This document shows, in pieces, positions 24,638-34,104 of a DNA stretch of 64,000 nucleotides. The notes beneath the pieces were generated by a model that ran no database searches, had not been told where the DNA came from, and saw only the letters and a program-made list of their open reading frames with translations. Source of the stretch: Sphingomonadales bacterium (GTDB taxonomy: Bacteria > Pseudomonadota > Alphaproteobacteria > Sphingomonadales > Sphingomonadaceae); contig JAGWMZ010000017.1 in assembly GCA_028871475.1 (NCBI GenBank), forward strand, positions 18,231-82,230, in the 5' to 3' direction. The position numbers were made by a program, and so were the translations under genes. How positions within the stretch are numbered: position 1 is the first letter of the stretch; each line of letters opens with the position of its first letter.

Positions 24638-25408
24638 ATGCCTATCCGGGCAACCATGCCTGATGCCACGCTTCCCGATCCTGTCCCCGGCTCGGCCCCT
24701 TCCATTCTGCTGGTCGAGGACGATACCGCGCTGCGCGTCTTGACCGCCCGCGCTCTCAAGGCCCATGGCTATGACGTGCGCACGGCCTGCAGCGGGGCGG
24801 AAATGTGGGTGGCGCTCGAAAACGCACCTGCCGATCTGCTGGTGCTCGACATCATGCTGCCCGGCACCAATGGCATCGACCTGTTCCGCCGCATCCGCAA
24901 GACCAGCGAGGTGCCGATCATCTTCGTTTCCGCACGCGGCAGCGAGGAAGACCGCGTGCTGGGCCTGGAGTTGGGCGCTGACGACTATCTGGCCAAGCCT
25001 TTCGGCACGCGCGAGCTGATCGCGCGGATCGGCGCGGTGCTGCGCCGCGGCGGCGTCAGTGCGGCGGAGAATGGCGAGCGCGATCTGGGCCGCCGCGATG
25101 TCGAGTTCGACGGCTGGACGCTTTCCATGGCCCGCCACGAACTGACCGCGCCCGATGGCACCATCGTTGACCTGACCGGCGCCGAATTCGACCTGCTGTG
25201 CACTTTTGTCAGCCAGCCCCAGCGTGTCATCGGTCGCCAGCGGCTGATCGAACTGTCGCGCACGCGCATTGGCGACAGTTCAGACCGCTCGATCGACGTG
25301 CTGGTGAGCCGGTTGCGCCGCAAGCTGACCGACAAGGGCGGCTCTGCCCCGTTGGTGACGGTGCGCGGCGTCGGCTACATGTTCAACCTGCCGGTGACGC
25401 GGGGTTGA
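24638..25408 (+). CDS. OmpR-family response regulator
   Basis: A 256-residue regulator. Receiver domain: acidic pair in LLVEDDTAL, phospho-acceptor Asp in VLDIMLPG, conserved Ser and Lys in VSARGS and KPFGT. Winged-helix DNA-binding domain from about residue 150 (LTGAEFDLLCTFV, SSDRSIDVLVSRLRRKL, VRGVGYMF). The first ATG is at 24638 and another is at 24656. Its TGA overlaps the TTG of the next gene, a histidine kinase, so the two are a cognate pair. Confidence 0.93.
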   Translation: MPIRATMPDATLPDPVPGSAPSILLVEDDTALRVLTARALKAHGYDVRTACSGAEMWVALENAPADLLVLDIMLPGTNGIDLFRRIRKTSEVPIIFVSARGSEEDRVLGLELGADDYLAKPFGTRELIARIGAVLRRGGVSAAENGERDLGRRDVEFDGWTLSMARHELTAPDGTIVDLTGAEFDLLCTFVSQPQRVIGRQRLIELSRTRIGDSSDRSIDVLVSRLRRKLTDKGGSAPLVTVRGVGYMFNLPVTRG

Positions 25409-26733
25409 TCGTTCGCCCCTTCGCCCGGATACGCCAATGGGCGGGTGGCATAGGTCTGTTCGGCCGGCTGCTGGGCGTGCTGATTTTGGTGATGGCGGTG
25501 GATTTTGCCGCCAATGCGCTGGTCTTTGAAAAGGCCAGCGATTTTGCCCTTCAGGAAGACATTGCGACCCGGCTGGCCGACCGGCTGGCCGCCTCGGCCC
25601 GCGTGCTCGATGCGGAAAAGCCCGCCACCCGCGCGCAGATCGCGCAGGAGTTGAGCAGCGACAGTTTGCGCCTGCTCTGGTCGCCGCGCCATGAACCATC
25701 GCTGGCGGCCATCTCGCTGGCCGGGCTGCAAGGGCAGATTTTGGCGGCCCAGCCCCTGCTCGCCCAGCGCAACCTGCGCCTCCATCTGCTGCCCTTCAGC
25801 GACGACATCGGCGGGACGATGAGCCTGTCCGACGGCAGTGTCGTCAGCTTTGAAAGCCATAGCCGCCATGTCTGGGCACTGAAAGCCGGGCGGCTCATTT
25901 CGCTGGTCCTGCCCTCGCTGGTTCTGGTCGGGCTCGCTCTCGTCACGATCCGCGCCATTTTGCGCCCGCTGCGCCGGCTGGTGCTGGCCACGCGCCATGT
26001 CGGCACGGCGCGCTCCTCCGCCTTGACGCCATCCGGGCCGGTCGAGATCAAGAATCTCATCCACGCCTTCAATGCCATGCAAAGCCGCATCGACAGCCTG
26101 CTGGCCACCGGCACGCAGACCATGCTGGCCATTGGCCATGACCTGCGCACCCCGCTGGCCCGCATGCAATTGCGGCTGGACGAGGCCGACCTCGACCCGG
26201 CCACGCGCGATGCCATCGAGGGCGATATCGGCGAGATGCGCGATCTCCTCGCCTCGCTGCAGACCTTCGTGGCGCCCCAGGGTGAAGAGCCCCCGCGCCG
26301 CATCGACCTTGCCGCCATGTTGCAGACACTGGTCGACAATGCCACCGACCATGGCGGCGATGCGACCTATGATGGCCCCGACACGCTGGTGGCCATGGGC
26401 CGCGCGGTGCCGCTGCGCCGGGCCCTGTCCAACCTCATCGAGAATGCGCTGCATTATGGTGGCAATGCGCAGGTGACACTGGCGCAGGCCAATGGCCATG
26501 TCACCATCACCATCGCCGACCGGGGGCCCGGCATTCCCGAGGAGGAACTGGCCCATGTGCTCCAGCCCTTCGTGCGGCTGGACCATGCGCGCAGCCGCGA
26601 CACGCCGGGCATGGGCCTTGGCCTTGCCATCGTGGAAAAATCGCTGAGCGGGGAAGGCGCAAGGCTGGTTCTGGCCAACCGCGAGGGCGGCGGGCTGGAG
26701 GCTAGGGTCATTCTGGCCGGGGATGCTTGTTAG
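25405..26733 (+). CDS. Sensor histidine kinase paired with the OmpR-type regulator
   Basis: A kinase of about 442 residues starting at a TTG that overlaps the regulator's stop. First membrane helix at about residues 18-38, extracytoplasmic domain to about 160, second helix to about 180, HAMP, then HisKA with phospho-acceptor His in IGHDLRTPLARMQ. HATPase_c has the N box (NLIENALHY), G1 (DRGPGIP) and G2 (GMGLGLAI). It is a complete EnvZ-like kinase. No ligand can be inferred from the extracytoplasmic part. Confidence 0.88.
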   Translation: MIVRPFARIRQWAGGIGLFGRLLGVLILVMAVDFAANALVFEKASDFALQEDIATRLADRLAASARVLDAEKPATRAQIAQELSSDSLRLLWSPRHEPSLAAISLAGLQGQILAAQPLLAQRNLRLHLLPFSDDIGGTMSLSDGSVVSFESHSRHVWALKAGRLISLVLPSLVLVGLALVTIRAILRPLRRLVLATRHVGTARSSALTPSGPVEIKNLIHAFNAMQSRIDSLLATGTQTMLAIGHDLRTPLARMQLRLDEADLDPATRDAIEGDIGEMRDLLASLQTFVAPQGEEPPRRIDLAAMLQTLVDNATDHGGDATYDGPDTLVAMGRAVPLRRALSNLIENALHYGGNAQVTLAQANGHVTITIADRGPGIPEEELAHVLQPFVRLDHARSRDTPGMGLGLAIVEKSLSGEGARLVLANREGGGLEARVILAGDAC

Positions 26734-27054
26734 GTTTTTCGAAGGTGCAAAAGGTCATGCGAGGGCCGTAGCCCAAACTGACAAAATCCCACCGCGCCGC
26801 AGGCGTGACTCCTCCTCATACCAGCAGCGGTCACCCCGCCGACAAAATGGGATTGCAAAGGACGATGGCCCTTTGCCCGCCGGAGGCATTTTGATCTCCC
26901 CCCACGCCCGCCCATTTTTGCCGCGCGGCAACATTTCCTTACAATCCAGCGGATCACGGGAAAAACACAGGCCTTAACTTCACCTGCAAGGCCCGGGGGC
27001 GCACACGCCCTATTCCCTCGCTCCCGGGCCGCCCCATTAGTCACAGGTGAGACC
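26734..27054. other. Intergenic region with degenerate repeat and palindrome
   Basis: About 320 bases without a gene. ATGCGAGGGCC near 26758 and CCGCGCCGCAGGCG near 26791 resemble parts of the repeat family at 9494, but no clean end is present. TTGCCGCGCGGCAA at 26918-26931 is a perfect palindrome, about 125 bases before the carbonic anhydrase gene. Confidence 0.4.
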
Positions 27055-27750
27055 ATGAACGATCTTATTGGCCGCGTGTTCAGCTTCGAGAAGTCGACCT
27101 TCCCCGCCAGCGGCGAGCTTTTCGCCAAGCTGTCGAGCCAGGGTCAGAACCCGAAGGCGCTGATGATTTCCTGCGCCGACAGCCGCGTGGTGCCCGAGCA
27201 GATTTTGCAGGCTCAGCCGGGCGATCTGTTCGTCTGCCGCAATGCGGGCAACATCGTGCCGCCCTATTCGACGATGAATGGCGGCGTCTCCTCCACGGTG
27301 GAATATGCCGTGATGGCGCTTGGCGTGCGTGACATCATCGTCTGCGGCCATTCGGATTGCGGCGCGATGAAGGCTTTGTCGAACCCGGAAGGGCTGGACA
27401 AGATGCCCAATGTGGCCGCTTGGCTGCGCCATGGCACGGCAGCGGAGCATATCGTTTCGGCCTGCTCGGGCCATTTGCATGGCAAGGACCGCGCGCGCGC
27501 CATCGCGCTGGAAAACGTCATCGCCCAGCTTTCGCATCTGCGCACCCATCCCTCGGTGGCCGCCGCCATCGCGCGGGGTGAGATGGCGCTGCACGGCTGG
27601 TTTGTCGACATTGGCGAGGGTCAGGTTCTGGGCCTTGACGGCACGACCAACAAATTCGTGCCCCTGCGCGAGGATCAGCCGCTGCCCGTGGCCCTGCCCG
27701 CCACGCGCCGCATCGACAATGAAACCTATCTGGCGGAAGCCGCCGAATGA
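27055..27750 (+). CDS. Beta-class carbonic anhydrase
   Basis: A 231-residue enzyme interconverting CO2 and bicarbonate. The zinc ligands of the beta class are visible: Cys and Asp in ISCADSRV, and His and Cys in CGHSDCGAM. The segment RNAGNIVPPY is also typical. Cytoplasmic; no signal peptide. Its stop overlaps the start of a SulP transporter (ATGA), so the two are translationally coupled and probably work together on bicarbonate. Confidence 0.95.
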   Translation: MNDLIGRVFSFEKSTFPASGELFAKLSSQGQNPKALMISCADSRVVPEQILQAQPGDLFVCRNAGNIVPPYSTMNGGVSSTVEYAVMALGVRDIIVCGHSDCGAMKALSNPEGLDKMPNVAAWLRHGTAAEHIVSACSGHLHGKDRARAIALENVIAQLSHLRTHPSVAAAIARGEMALHGWFVDIGEGQVLGLDGTTNKFVPLREDQPLPVALPATRRIDNETYLAEAAE

Positions 27751-29252
27751 GCGCCCCGGCCCTGCGACTGCCATCGGTGCGCGATCTGACCGCATCCATC
27801 GTGGTCTTCCTCGTTGCGATGCCTTTGTGCATGGGCATCGCCATCGCCTCAGGCGTGCCGCCGGAGAAAGGTCTGGTCACCGGTATCATCGGCGGCATCG
27901 TCGTGGGCGCGCTGGCGGGCTCGCCGTTGCAGGTCAGTGGCCCGGCGGCGGGTCTGGCCGTGATTGTGTTCGAATTCGTGCGCGATCACGGCCTTTCGGC
28001 CCTTGGCCCCATGCTGGTGGTGGCCGGTGTCATCCAGTTCGTGGCCGGTGTCGCGCGGCTGGGCGGATTGTTCCGCGCGGTCTCGCCCGCCGTGGTCCAT
28101 GGCATGCTGGCGGGCATTGGCGCGCTGATCGTGGCGGGCCAGTTCCACATCCTCTTCGATGCCAAGCCCATGTCGAGCGGCCTTGCCAATCTGGCCGCGA
28201 TGCCGGGGCGCGTGCTGGGCCTTGACCTTGCCAATGCCCGTGCCAGCGAACTGGCGCTGGGTCTTGGCCTTGTCACCATCGGCGTCATGCTGGGCTGGGA
28301 AAAATGGCGCCCGGCGAGCCTGAAACTGGTGCCCGGCGCCTTGCTGGGCGTGATGGCCGCGACCTTTGTCGCCATGGCCTTTGGCCTCAATGTCGCGCGT
28401 ATCACCGTGCCGGAATCGATCGCGACGGCCTTCTCGGCGCCGGGCGCAGGCTTTTTCTCGCCGCTGGGCAATCCGGCGGTGATCACCGCCGCCATCGCCG
28501 TCGCCTTCATCGCCAGCGCTGAAACGCTGCTCTCGGCCGCTGCGGTCGACCGCATGCATGACGGCGTGCGCACCGATTACAACAAGGAACTGCGCGCGCA
28601 GGGCGTGGGCAATCTGCTCTGCGGTATCGTTGGCGCCCTGCCCATGACGGGGGTGATCGTGCGCTCCAGCGCCAATGTGCAGGCCGGTGCGCAAAGCCGC
28701 GCCTCGGCCATTCTGCATGGCGTGTGGATTCTGGCGCTGGTTGCGCTGCTGCCCTTCGTGCTGCGGCAGGTGCCTATGGCGGCGCTGGGCGGCGTGCTGG
28801 TCATCACCGGCTGGCGCCTCATCAGCCTGAAACATGTGCGTCATCTCTTCACCACCTATGGCCCGGTGCCCGCCGGCATCTGGGCGGCGACCTTTGCCCT
28901 TGTCGTCACCACCGACCTGCTGACCGGCGTGCTGGCAGGCCTTGCCCTCTCGCTGATCGAACTGCTGCCCTATGCCTCACGGTTGCGGCTCAGGATCGAC
29001 CATCATGAGGATGAAGCGCGGACGGTGCGGCTCTCGGGTGCGGCGACCTTCCTCACCCTGCCACGCCTGACGCGCACGCTCGACGAGCTGCCCGCCGACA
29101 AGCCAGTCCATCTCGACCTCGATAACCTCCACGGCCTTGACCACACCAGCGCCGAACTGCTGGGCGAATGGCTGGGCCGCCGCCGCCGGGGCGGGCAAAG
29201 CGCCTCGGTCAGCGGACAGGAACATATGCTGCGACCACTCGCACACGCCTGA
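27747..29252 (+). CDS. SulP-family anion transporter, probably bicarbonate
   Basis: A 501-residue membrane protein with about 11-14 helices and a C-terminal STAS domain (from about residue 425, VRLSGAATFLTLPRLTRTL and HLDLDNLHGLDHTSAELL). The N-terminal SulP signature is DLTASIVVFLVAMPLCMGIA with GVPPEKGLVTGIIGG. SulP proteins carry sulfate, bicarbonate or dicarboxylates. Coupling to a carbonic anhydrase argues for bicarbonate. A strong terminator at 29292-29328 ends the unit. Confidence 0.9.
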   Translation: MSAPALRLPSVRDLTASIVVFLVAMPLCMGIAIASGVPPEKGLVTGIIGGIVVGALAGSPLQVSGPAAGLAVIVFEFVRDHGLSALGPMLVVAGVIQFVAGVARLGGLFRAVSPAVVHGMLAGIGALIVAGQFHILFDAKPMSSGLANLAAMPGRVLGLDLANARASELALGLGLVTIGVMLGWEKWRPASLKLVPGALLGVMAATFVAMAFGLNVARITVPESIATAFSAPGAGFFSPLGNPAVITAAIAVAFIASAETLLSAAAVDRMHDGVRTDYNKELRAQGVGNLLCGIVGALPMTGVIVRSSANVQAGAQSRASAILHGVWILALVALLPFVLRQVPMAALGGVLVITGWRLISLKHVRHLFTTYGPVPAGIWAATFALVVTTDLLTGVLAGLALSLIELLPYASRLRLRIDHHEDEARTVRLSGAATFLTLPRLTRTLDELPADKPVHLDLDNLHGLDHTSAELLGEWLGRRRRGGQSASVSGQEHMLRPLAHA

Positions 29253-29291
29253 AGCGCGGGTCCGCCGAATCCTGCGGCGGGCTCTACCTGA

Positions 29292-29328
29292 CGGGTCGCC
29301 CTTTCCAGTCCGGGGCGGCCCGTTTTTT
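29292..29328 (+). terminator. Rho-independent terminator after the SulP gene
   Basis: CGGGTCGCCC pairs with GGGCGGCCCG (one G-U pair) and is followed directly by TTTTTT. It ends the carbonic anhydrase-SulP transcript. Confidence 0.88.
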
Positions 29329-29378
29329 GGGGGTTGAAGGAAAGAGACAGGCAGGAGGGGCGATGGCCCGCTTTTCCC

Positions 29379-30314
29379 TTATCCCCTTGGCTCAAACACC
29401 GACCAGCCCGCCCGCCCGGCCAATCGCTCCAGCGCGATCGACCCCAGCAGCGAATTGCCCTGCGCGTTGAGCCCCGGCGCCCAGACAGCGACCGAGGCCA
29501 CCCCCGGCGCGATGAGCAAAATGCCGCCGCCCACGCCGGACTTGCCAGGCAGGCCGACGCGAAAGGCGAATTCGCCCGAATTGTCATAATGGCCGCAGGT
29601 CATCATCAGCGCATTGATGCGGCGGGTGCGATGCGGCGAAAGCACCTGCTTGCCCGTTTCCGGATTGCGCCCGCCCAGCATCAGATAGCGCCCGGCCATG
29701 GCCAGTTGCGCGCAGCTCATGGCGATGGCGCAGGCATGGGAATAGACGCCCAGCACGCGATCGACCTCATTGTTCAGATTGCCAAAGGCCTTGGCATAGG
29801 CAGCCAGCGCCTCGTTGCGGAAACCTGTTGCCAGTTCGGCGCGGGCGACATGCTCATCAATGGCGATCATGTCGTCTCCGGCCAGGTCGCGGACGAGGCG
29901 CAGCGTCTGGCCGATGGCCTCGCGCGGCTCGCCGCGGCCAAGGATGATGTCCGACATGACGATGGCGCCGGCATTGATGAAGGGGTTGCGCGGCACCCCC
30001 TGTTCACGTTCCAGCTGAACAATGGAGTTGAAGGCGCTGCCCGAGGGTTCTCGCCCCACACGGTTCCACAGGCCATCGCCCGCCATGCCCAGGGCCAGCG
30101 TCAGGCTGAACACCTTGGAGATGCTCTGGATCGAGAAGGGTTCCTGCGCGTCGCCCCCGCACAGCATGCGGCCATCGGCCAGCACCACGGCCATGCCGAA
30201 CTTGTCAGGCGACACATGGGCCAGCGGGGGGATATAGTCGGCCACACGGCCCTTGTCGGGGCGCTCGCGCATCTCCTCCACGATGATGTCGATCAGATGC
30301 TGAATATCGGCCAC
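29379..30314 (-). CDS. glsA: Glutaminase A
   Basis: A 311-residue glutaminase of the serine-dependent beta-lactamase-like fold, converting glutamine to glutamate and ammonia. The nucleophile motif SxxK appears as SISK in [42 protein letters not shown] and KSGVGGGI are family signatures. Length is standard. No linked acid-resistance antiporter or glutamate decarboxylase is present. Confidence 0.96.
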   Translation of the reverse strand: MADIQHLIDIIVEEMRERPDKGRVADYIPPLAHVSPDKFGMAVVLADGRMLCGGDAQEPFSIQSISKVFSLTLALGMAGDGLWNRVGREPSGSAFNSIVQLEREQGVPRNPFINAGAIVMSDIILGRGEPREAIGQTLRLVRDLAGDDMIAIDEHVARAELATGFRNEALAAYAKAFGNLNNEVDRVLGVYSHACAIAMSCAQLAMAGRYLMLGGRNPETGKQVLSPHRTRRINALMMTCGHYDNSGEFAFRVGLPGKSGVGGGILLIAPGVASVAVWAPGLNAQGNSLLGSIALERLAGRAGWSVFEPRG

Positions 30315-30489
30315 GCCTGTTTCCTTAGCTGTGCTGTGCCTCTCCTAATGGCCTGAGGAATGGCGAACAAGGCATGGCGGGCGCCATCGCCGCCCGCTTG
30401 TGGAACATCCTGCCCTTTCAAGCCTTTCCGTAAAACCCCTGCCACGATCGGGGCCATGATCGGGCGCCACTTTGAGGGAGTGTTTGGCA

Positions 30490-31149
30490 GTGCGTGTGTT
30501 GCTGGCACAGAATGATCCGCAGCTGACGCAGCGGCTGGACACAAGGCTGCGCGAGGCAGGCTTTTCCGTGGAGATCGCCGATAGCCAGACCCTGCGCGAC
30601 GAACAGGGCGCCCCCGTGCCGCCGCATGACATCGCCGCCATCATCCTCGACATGGCCCTGCCCGACAGTCGCAACCTGTTGCACAGCTGGGCCACGAAGG
30701 AGCCCGATGTTCCAGTGCTGACCCTGACCCCGCGCGGCAGCTGGCGCGACAAGGTGGAAGCGATGAAGGCCGGCGCCGCCGACTTCGTGGTCAAGCCGGT
30801 GCGCTTCGAGGAATTGCTGGCGCGGCTGCACACCGCCCTGCGCCGCCGCGACGGGCCGGAAAGCGAATGGATCGGCCGGGACGGGCTGCGCCTCGACCCG
30901 CAGGGCCGCACGGTGGAGCTGGAAGGGCGCCAGCTGCGCCTGACACGCGCGGAATTTCGCCTGCTGCACCTGTTCCTGCGCCATGCCCGGCAGGTGCTCT
31001 CGCAAGAAGACATTCTCGACCAGCTCTACGATCCGGCGCAGGAACGCCATTTCAACGCCATCGAGGTGCTGATCAGCCGCCTGCGCCGCAAGATCGGCCC
31101 CGGACGCATCGAAACCGTGCGCGGTCTGGGCTATCGGCTGGCGGCCTGA
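30490..31149 (+). CDS. Orphan OmpR-type response regulator with altered acidic pocket
   Basis: A 219-residue regulator from a GTG with GAGGGAG nine bases upstream. The receiver keeps the phospho-acceptor Asp (ILDMALPD), Thr (LTLTPRG) and Lys (VVKPVR), but the N-terminal acidic pair reads QNDPQ, so one acidic residue is Asn. The DNA-binding winged helix (LTRAEFRLLHLFLRHARQVL, NAIEVLISRLRRKI, VRGLGYRL) is intact. No histidine kinase is adjacent. It lies 92 bases before the chloride antiporter gene. Confidence 0.85.
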   Translation: MRVLLAQNDPQLTQRLDTRLREAGFSVEIADSQTLRDEQGAPVPPHDIAAIILDMALPDSRNLLHSWATKEPDVPVLTLTPRGSWRDKVEAMKAGAADFVVKPVRFEELLARLHTALRRRDGPESEWIGRDGLRLDPQGRTVELEGRQLRLTRAEFRLLHLFLRHARQVLSQEDILDQLYDPAQERHFNAIEVLISRLRRKIGPGRIETVRGLGYRLAA

Positions 31150-31241
31150 TCGCGATAGAAAGCACGCCAAACCCGCGTCTTTGGTGGCATAATGACCACC
31201 CCGGGTGGACGTGCGCGGTCAATCGCGTTAGGGGCGCCTTT

Positions 31242-32513
31242 GTGTCTAGACTCTTCCCCGCCTGGCAGCAGCTCACCCATTCTTCCCGCATCTGGCGCGT
31301 CCGGTTTGCCGCGCTCACCGGCGCCGTCCTGCTCGGTCTGGCCGCGATTGCCTTTGCGCATTTCGGCGACCTGGCCCAGCAGGCCTTTCAGGCCGTCATC
31401 AGACGGTGGCCCTTGGCACCCTTCGTGCTCACCCCGGTGCTTTTTATGGGAACCGTATGGCTGACGCGGCTGCTCTGGCCCGAAGCGCGCGGTTCGGGCA
31501 TTCCCCAGGTCATGGCCGCCGCCCACGCGCCTGAAAGCGAGACCGCCACCAAGCTGCTCTCCCCGGGCGTGGCGCTGGCCAAATGTTTCGGCACGGGCCT
31601 GATCCTGCTGGCCGGCGGTTCGGCCGGGCGCGAAGGACCCACGGTGCAGATCAGCGCCGCGATCATGATGGCCATCCACCGCGTGCTGCGCGTGCCGGTC
31701 AGCGCGGGCGTGGTGATCGCGGGCGGCGCGGCGGGCGTCGCGGCAGCCTTCAACACGCCGCTGGCCGGTGTGGCCTTCGCCATCGAGGAACTGGCCAGCG
31801 CCTTTGAACAGAAGGTCGCCGTGCTGGTGATGATGGCGGTGATGGTCGGCGGCCTCATCAGCCTGGGTCTCTCGGGCGACTATGTCTATTTCGGCGCCAT
31901 GAACGACCGCATGTCACTGGTCCAGATGGCCATCGGCGTGCCGCTGGCGGGGATTACGGGCGGTCTGGCAGGCGGCGCGTTCTCGCGCGCGCTGGTGGCG
32001 CTCTCTGCCTCGAAGGTCAAACCGGCGCGCTGGATGCGCGGGCACCCGCTCATCGTGGCGGGCATCTGCGGCGCGGTGGTGGCGATCACCGGCTATGCCT
32101 CGGGCGGGATTTCCTGGGGCACGGGCTATGACATCACCCACGGCCTGCTGTCGGGCCAGGCCGCGCCGCTGACCTTTGGCCCGGCCAAGTTCATCTCCAC
32201 CCTGGCCACCGCGCTCAGCGGAGCGCCAGGCGGCATTTTCGCGCCCTCGCTCTCTGTCGGCGCCGGGCTGGGTCAGGCGCTCTCGCTGCTGACGCCCGGC
32301 ACGCCTGCGCCCGCCATGGTCCTGCTCGGGCTGATCGGTTACTTCACCGGCGTGGTGCGCGCGCCGCTCACCGCCGTCATCATCGTGGCCGAAATGACCG
32401 CGACGCGCACCATGATCCTGCCGCTGTTCGGCACGGCGATCATTGCCGATTGGGTCAGCGCGCAGGTCTGCCCGCCCAAGCTCTATCACGCCCTGTCGCG
32501 CGCCTTTGGCTAA
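31242..32513 (+). CDS. CLC-family H+/Cl- antiporter
   Basis: A 423-residue CLC protein. Chloride-pathway motifs: GSGIPQV, GGSAGREGP with the external gate Glu, GGIFAPSL, and a Tyr-bearing C-terminal pore segment. The internal proton Glu is present in GVAFAIEELASAF, so antiport rather than channel activity is expected. No CBS domains. The GTG start at 31242 has AGGGG eight bases upstream; the open frame continues upstream through the previous gene but without membrane-protein character. Confidence 0.9.
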   Translation: MSRLFPAWQQLTHSSRIWRVRFAALTGAVLLGLAAIAFAHFGDLAQQAFQAVIRRWPLAPFVLTPVLFMGTVWLTRLLWPEARGSGIPQVMAAAHAPESETATKLLSPGVALAKCFGTGLILLAGGSAGREGPTVQISAAIMMAIHRVLRVPVSAGVVIAGGAAGVAAAFNTPLAGVAFAIEELASAFEQKVAVLVMMAVMVGGLISLGLSGDYVYFGAMNDRMSLVQMAIGVPLAGITGGLAGGAFSRALVALSASKVKPARWMRGHPLIVAGICGAVVAITGYASGGISWGTGYDITHGLLSGQAAPLTFGPAKFISTLATALSGAPGGIFAPSLSVGAGLGQALSLLTPGTPAPAMVLLGLIGYFTGVVRAPLTAVIIVAEMTATRTMILPLFGTAIIADWVSAQVCPPKLYHALSRAFG

Positions 32514-32520
32514 GGCGTGC

Positions 32521-32538
32521 AATGGTAGCGCTATCTAT
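32521..32538. promoter_or_regulatory. LacI-type operator candidate before the sugar MFS gene
   Basis: AATGGTAGCGCTATCTAT contains the palindrome TAGCGCTA (32526-32533) with central CG, the form of many LacI-family operators. It lies about 165 bases before the sugar transporter start. The same core occurs at 44950-44957 next to the lacI-type gene. Confidence 0.45.
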
Positions 32539-32699
32539 CGGAAATAGCGCGCCTTTCCACGGATGAATTCGATCTCTCTGGCCTGACTCCCACTGGCCAT
32601 GGCCGGCCTTTCAGGCATTGTGGCCCCATGCCCGACCACAACGGCGGGCACAGGAACAACCCGGTGGCACCAGCCGACCGGGCAGAGAGGAGTGACCCC

Positions 32700-34001
32700 G
32701 TGGCCCTGATGCCCAACGCATCGACCAGCACCGACCCTGCAACCATTGCGGAGGAAGGCGGCAACATCAACGCCCCCGAACTGCGCCTCTTCGTCATGGG
32801 CCTGTTCTTCATCTTCGGCGGCATCACCAGCCTGAACGATGTCATCATCCCCAAGCTGAAAGAGCTTTTCACGCTCAGCTACATGCAGGCGATGTTCGTG
32901 CAGACGGCCTTCTTCGCCGCCTATGCCATCATCGGCCTGCCCGGCGCGGCGCTGGTCAAGCGCATCGGCTATATGCGCGGCGCGGTGGTCGGGCTGCTGA
33001 CCATGACGGCGGGCTGCCTGCTCTTCATCCCGGCCTCGAAGAGCGCGGTCTATCTCGTCTTTCTCGCCGCGCTCTTCGTGCTGGCCAGCGGCGTGGTGAT
33101 GGTGCAGATTGTCACCAATCCGCTCATTTCGCTGCTCGGCCCGGCGCGGACGGCATCAAGCCGCCTGACCTTCGCGCAGGGGTTCAACTCGCTGGGCACG
33201 GTGATCTTCCCGCTGGTGGGCGGCGCGCTCATTCTGGGCGGTCTGGCCAAGGTCAAGGCCGAGGATCTGACCGGCGACGCGCTCGACCTTTACCGCATGG
33301 CCGAAACACAGACCGTGGTGCACACCTATATCGGCCTGGCGATCGCGCTGGCCATCGTCGCGCTGGTCGTGTGGTTCAACCGCAACCGCATCAAGGGTGA
33401 ACGCCACGCCCATACCAGCTTTGTCGAGGGACTCTCGCTGCTGAAGCGCCCGCGTTTCGCATTCGGCGCGGCCTGCATCTATCTCTATGTCGGTGCGGAA
33501 GTGTCGATCGGCTCGCTGATCGTCAACTATTTCCAGCAGCAGAGCGTGCTGGGCGTAACGGCGGCGCAAGCGGCGACCTACATCCCCTATTACTGGGGCG
33601 GCGCGCTGATCGGTCGCTTCATCGGCGCGGCGGTGCTGCAGAAATTCAGCCCCGGCAAGGTGCTAGCCTTCAACGCAACCACTGCCATTGTGCTCATTCT
33701 GCTATCAGCCAACACGGCGGGCCATCTGGCCGCCGACAGCCTGTTGCTCATCGGCCTGATGAACTCGATCATGTTCCCCACCATCTTCTCCCTCGCCTGC
33801 GAAGGGCTGGGTGACAAGGCAGCCGATGGTTCGGGCATCATCAATGTGGCGATCGTTGGCGGCGCCATCATCCCGCCGCTCACCGGCAAATTCGCCGATG
33901 TGTCGCACAGCCTGCAACTGGCGCTGGCCCTGCCCGCCGTTTGCTATGCGGTGATTGTCGCTTTCGGCGTTTATGCCGCACGCCACAAGGTCACCGCCTG
34001 A
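32700..34001 (+). CDS. Sugar MFS transporter, FucP/GluP family
   Basis: A 433-residue major facilitator with 12 helices, of the fucose/glucose/galactose:H+ symporter group (FFIFGGITSLNDVIIPKLKE, QTAFFAAYAIIGLPGAALV, NPLISLLG, RLTFAQGFNSLGTVIFPLVG, FSLACEGLG). The GTG at 32700 is chosen because GAGAGGAG lies seven bases upstream; an ATG at 32628 gives an N-terminus of poor quality. A LacI-type operator candidate lies upstream. The substrate is probably a hexose or hexose derivative. Confidence 0.9.
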   Translation: MALMPNASTSTDPATIAEEGGNINAPELRLFVMGLFFIFGGITSLNDVIIPKLKELFTLSYMQAMFVQTAFFAAYAIIGLPGAALVKRIGYMRGAVVGLLTMTAGCLLFIPASKSAVYLVFLAALFVLASGVVMVQIVTNPLISLLGPARTASSRLTFAQGFNSLGTVIFPLVGGALILGGLAKVKAEDLTGDALDLYRMAETQTVVHTYIGLAIALAIVALVVWFNRNRIKGERHAHTSFVEGLSLLKRPRFAFGAACIYLYVGAEVSIGSLIVNYFQQQSVLGVTAAQAATYIPYYWGGALIGRFIGAAVLQKFSPGKVLAFNATTAIVLILLSANTAGHLAADSLLLIGLMNSIMFPTIFSLACEGLGDKAADGSGIINVAIVGGAIIPPLTGKFADVSHSLQLALALPAVCYAVIVAFGVYAARHKVTA

Positions 34002-34051
34002 TCACTCCTGATGCCTCGCCCGGCAAGGTGCGAGGCATCGGCACATAAGAA

Positions 34052-34086
34052 AAGGGGCGGCCCTTGCAGGCCGCCCCTCTCTTTTT
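34052..34086. terminator. Shared terminator between sugar MFS and TonB receptor
   Basis: AGGGGCGGCC pairs with GGCCGCCCCT around a short loop. CTCTTTTTG follows on the plus strand and CCCCTTTTCTT on the minus strand, so it can end both convergent genes. Confidence 0.88.
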
Positions 34087-34104
34087 GCGTTCTGCTGACT
34101 GGAC

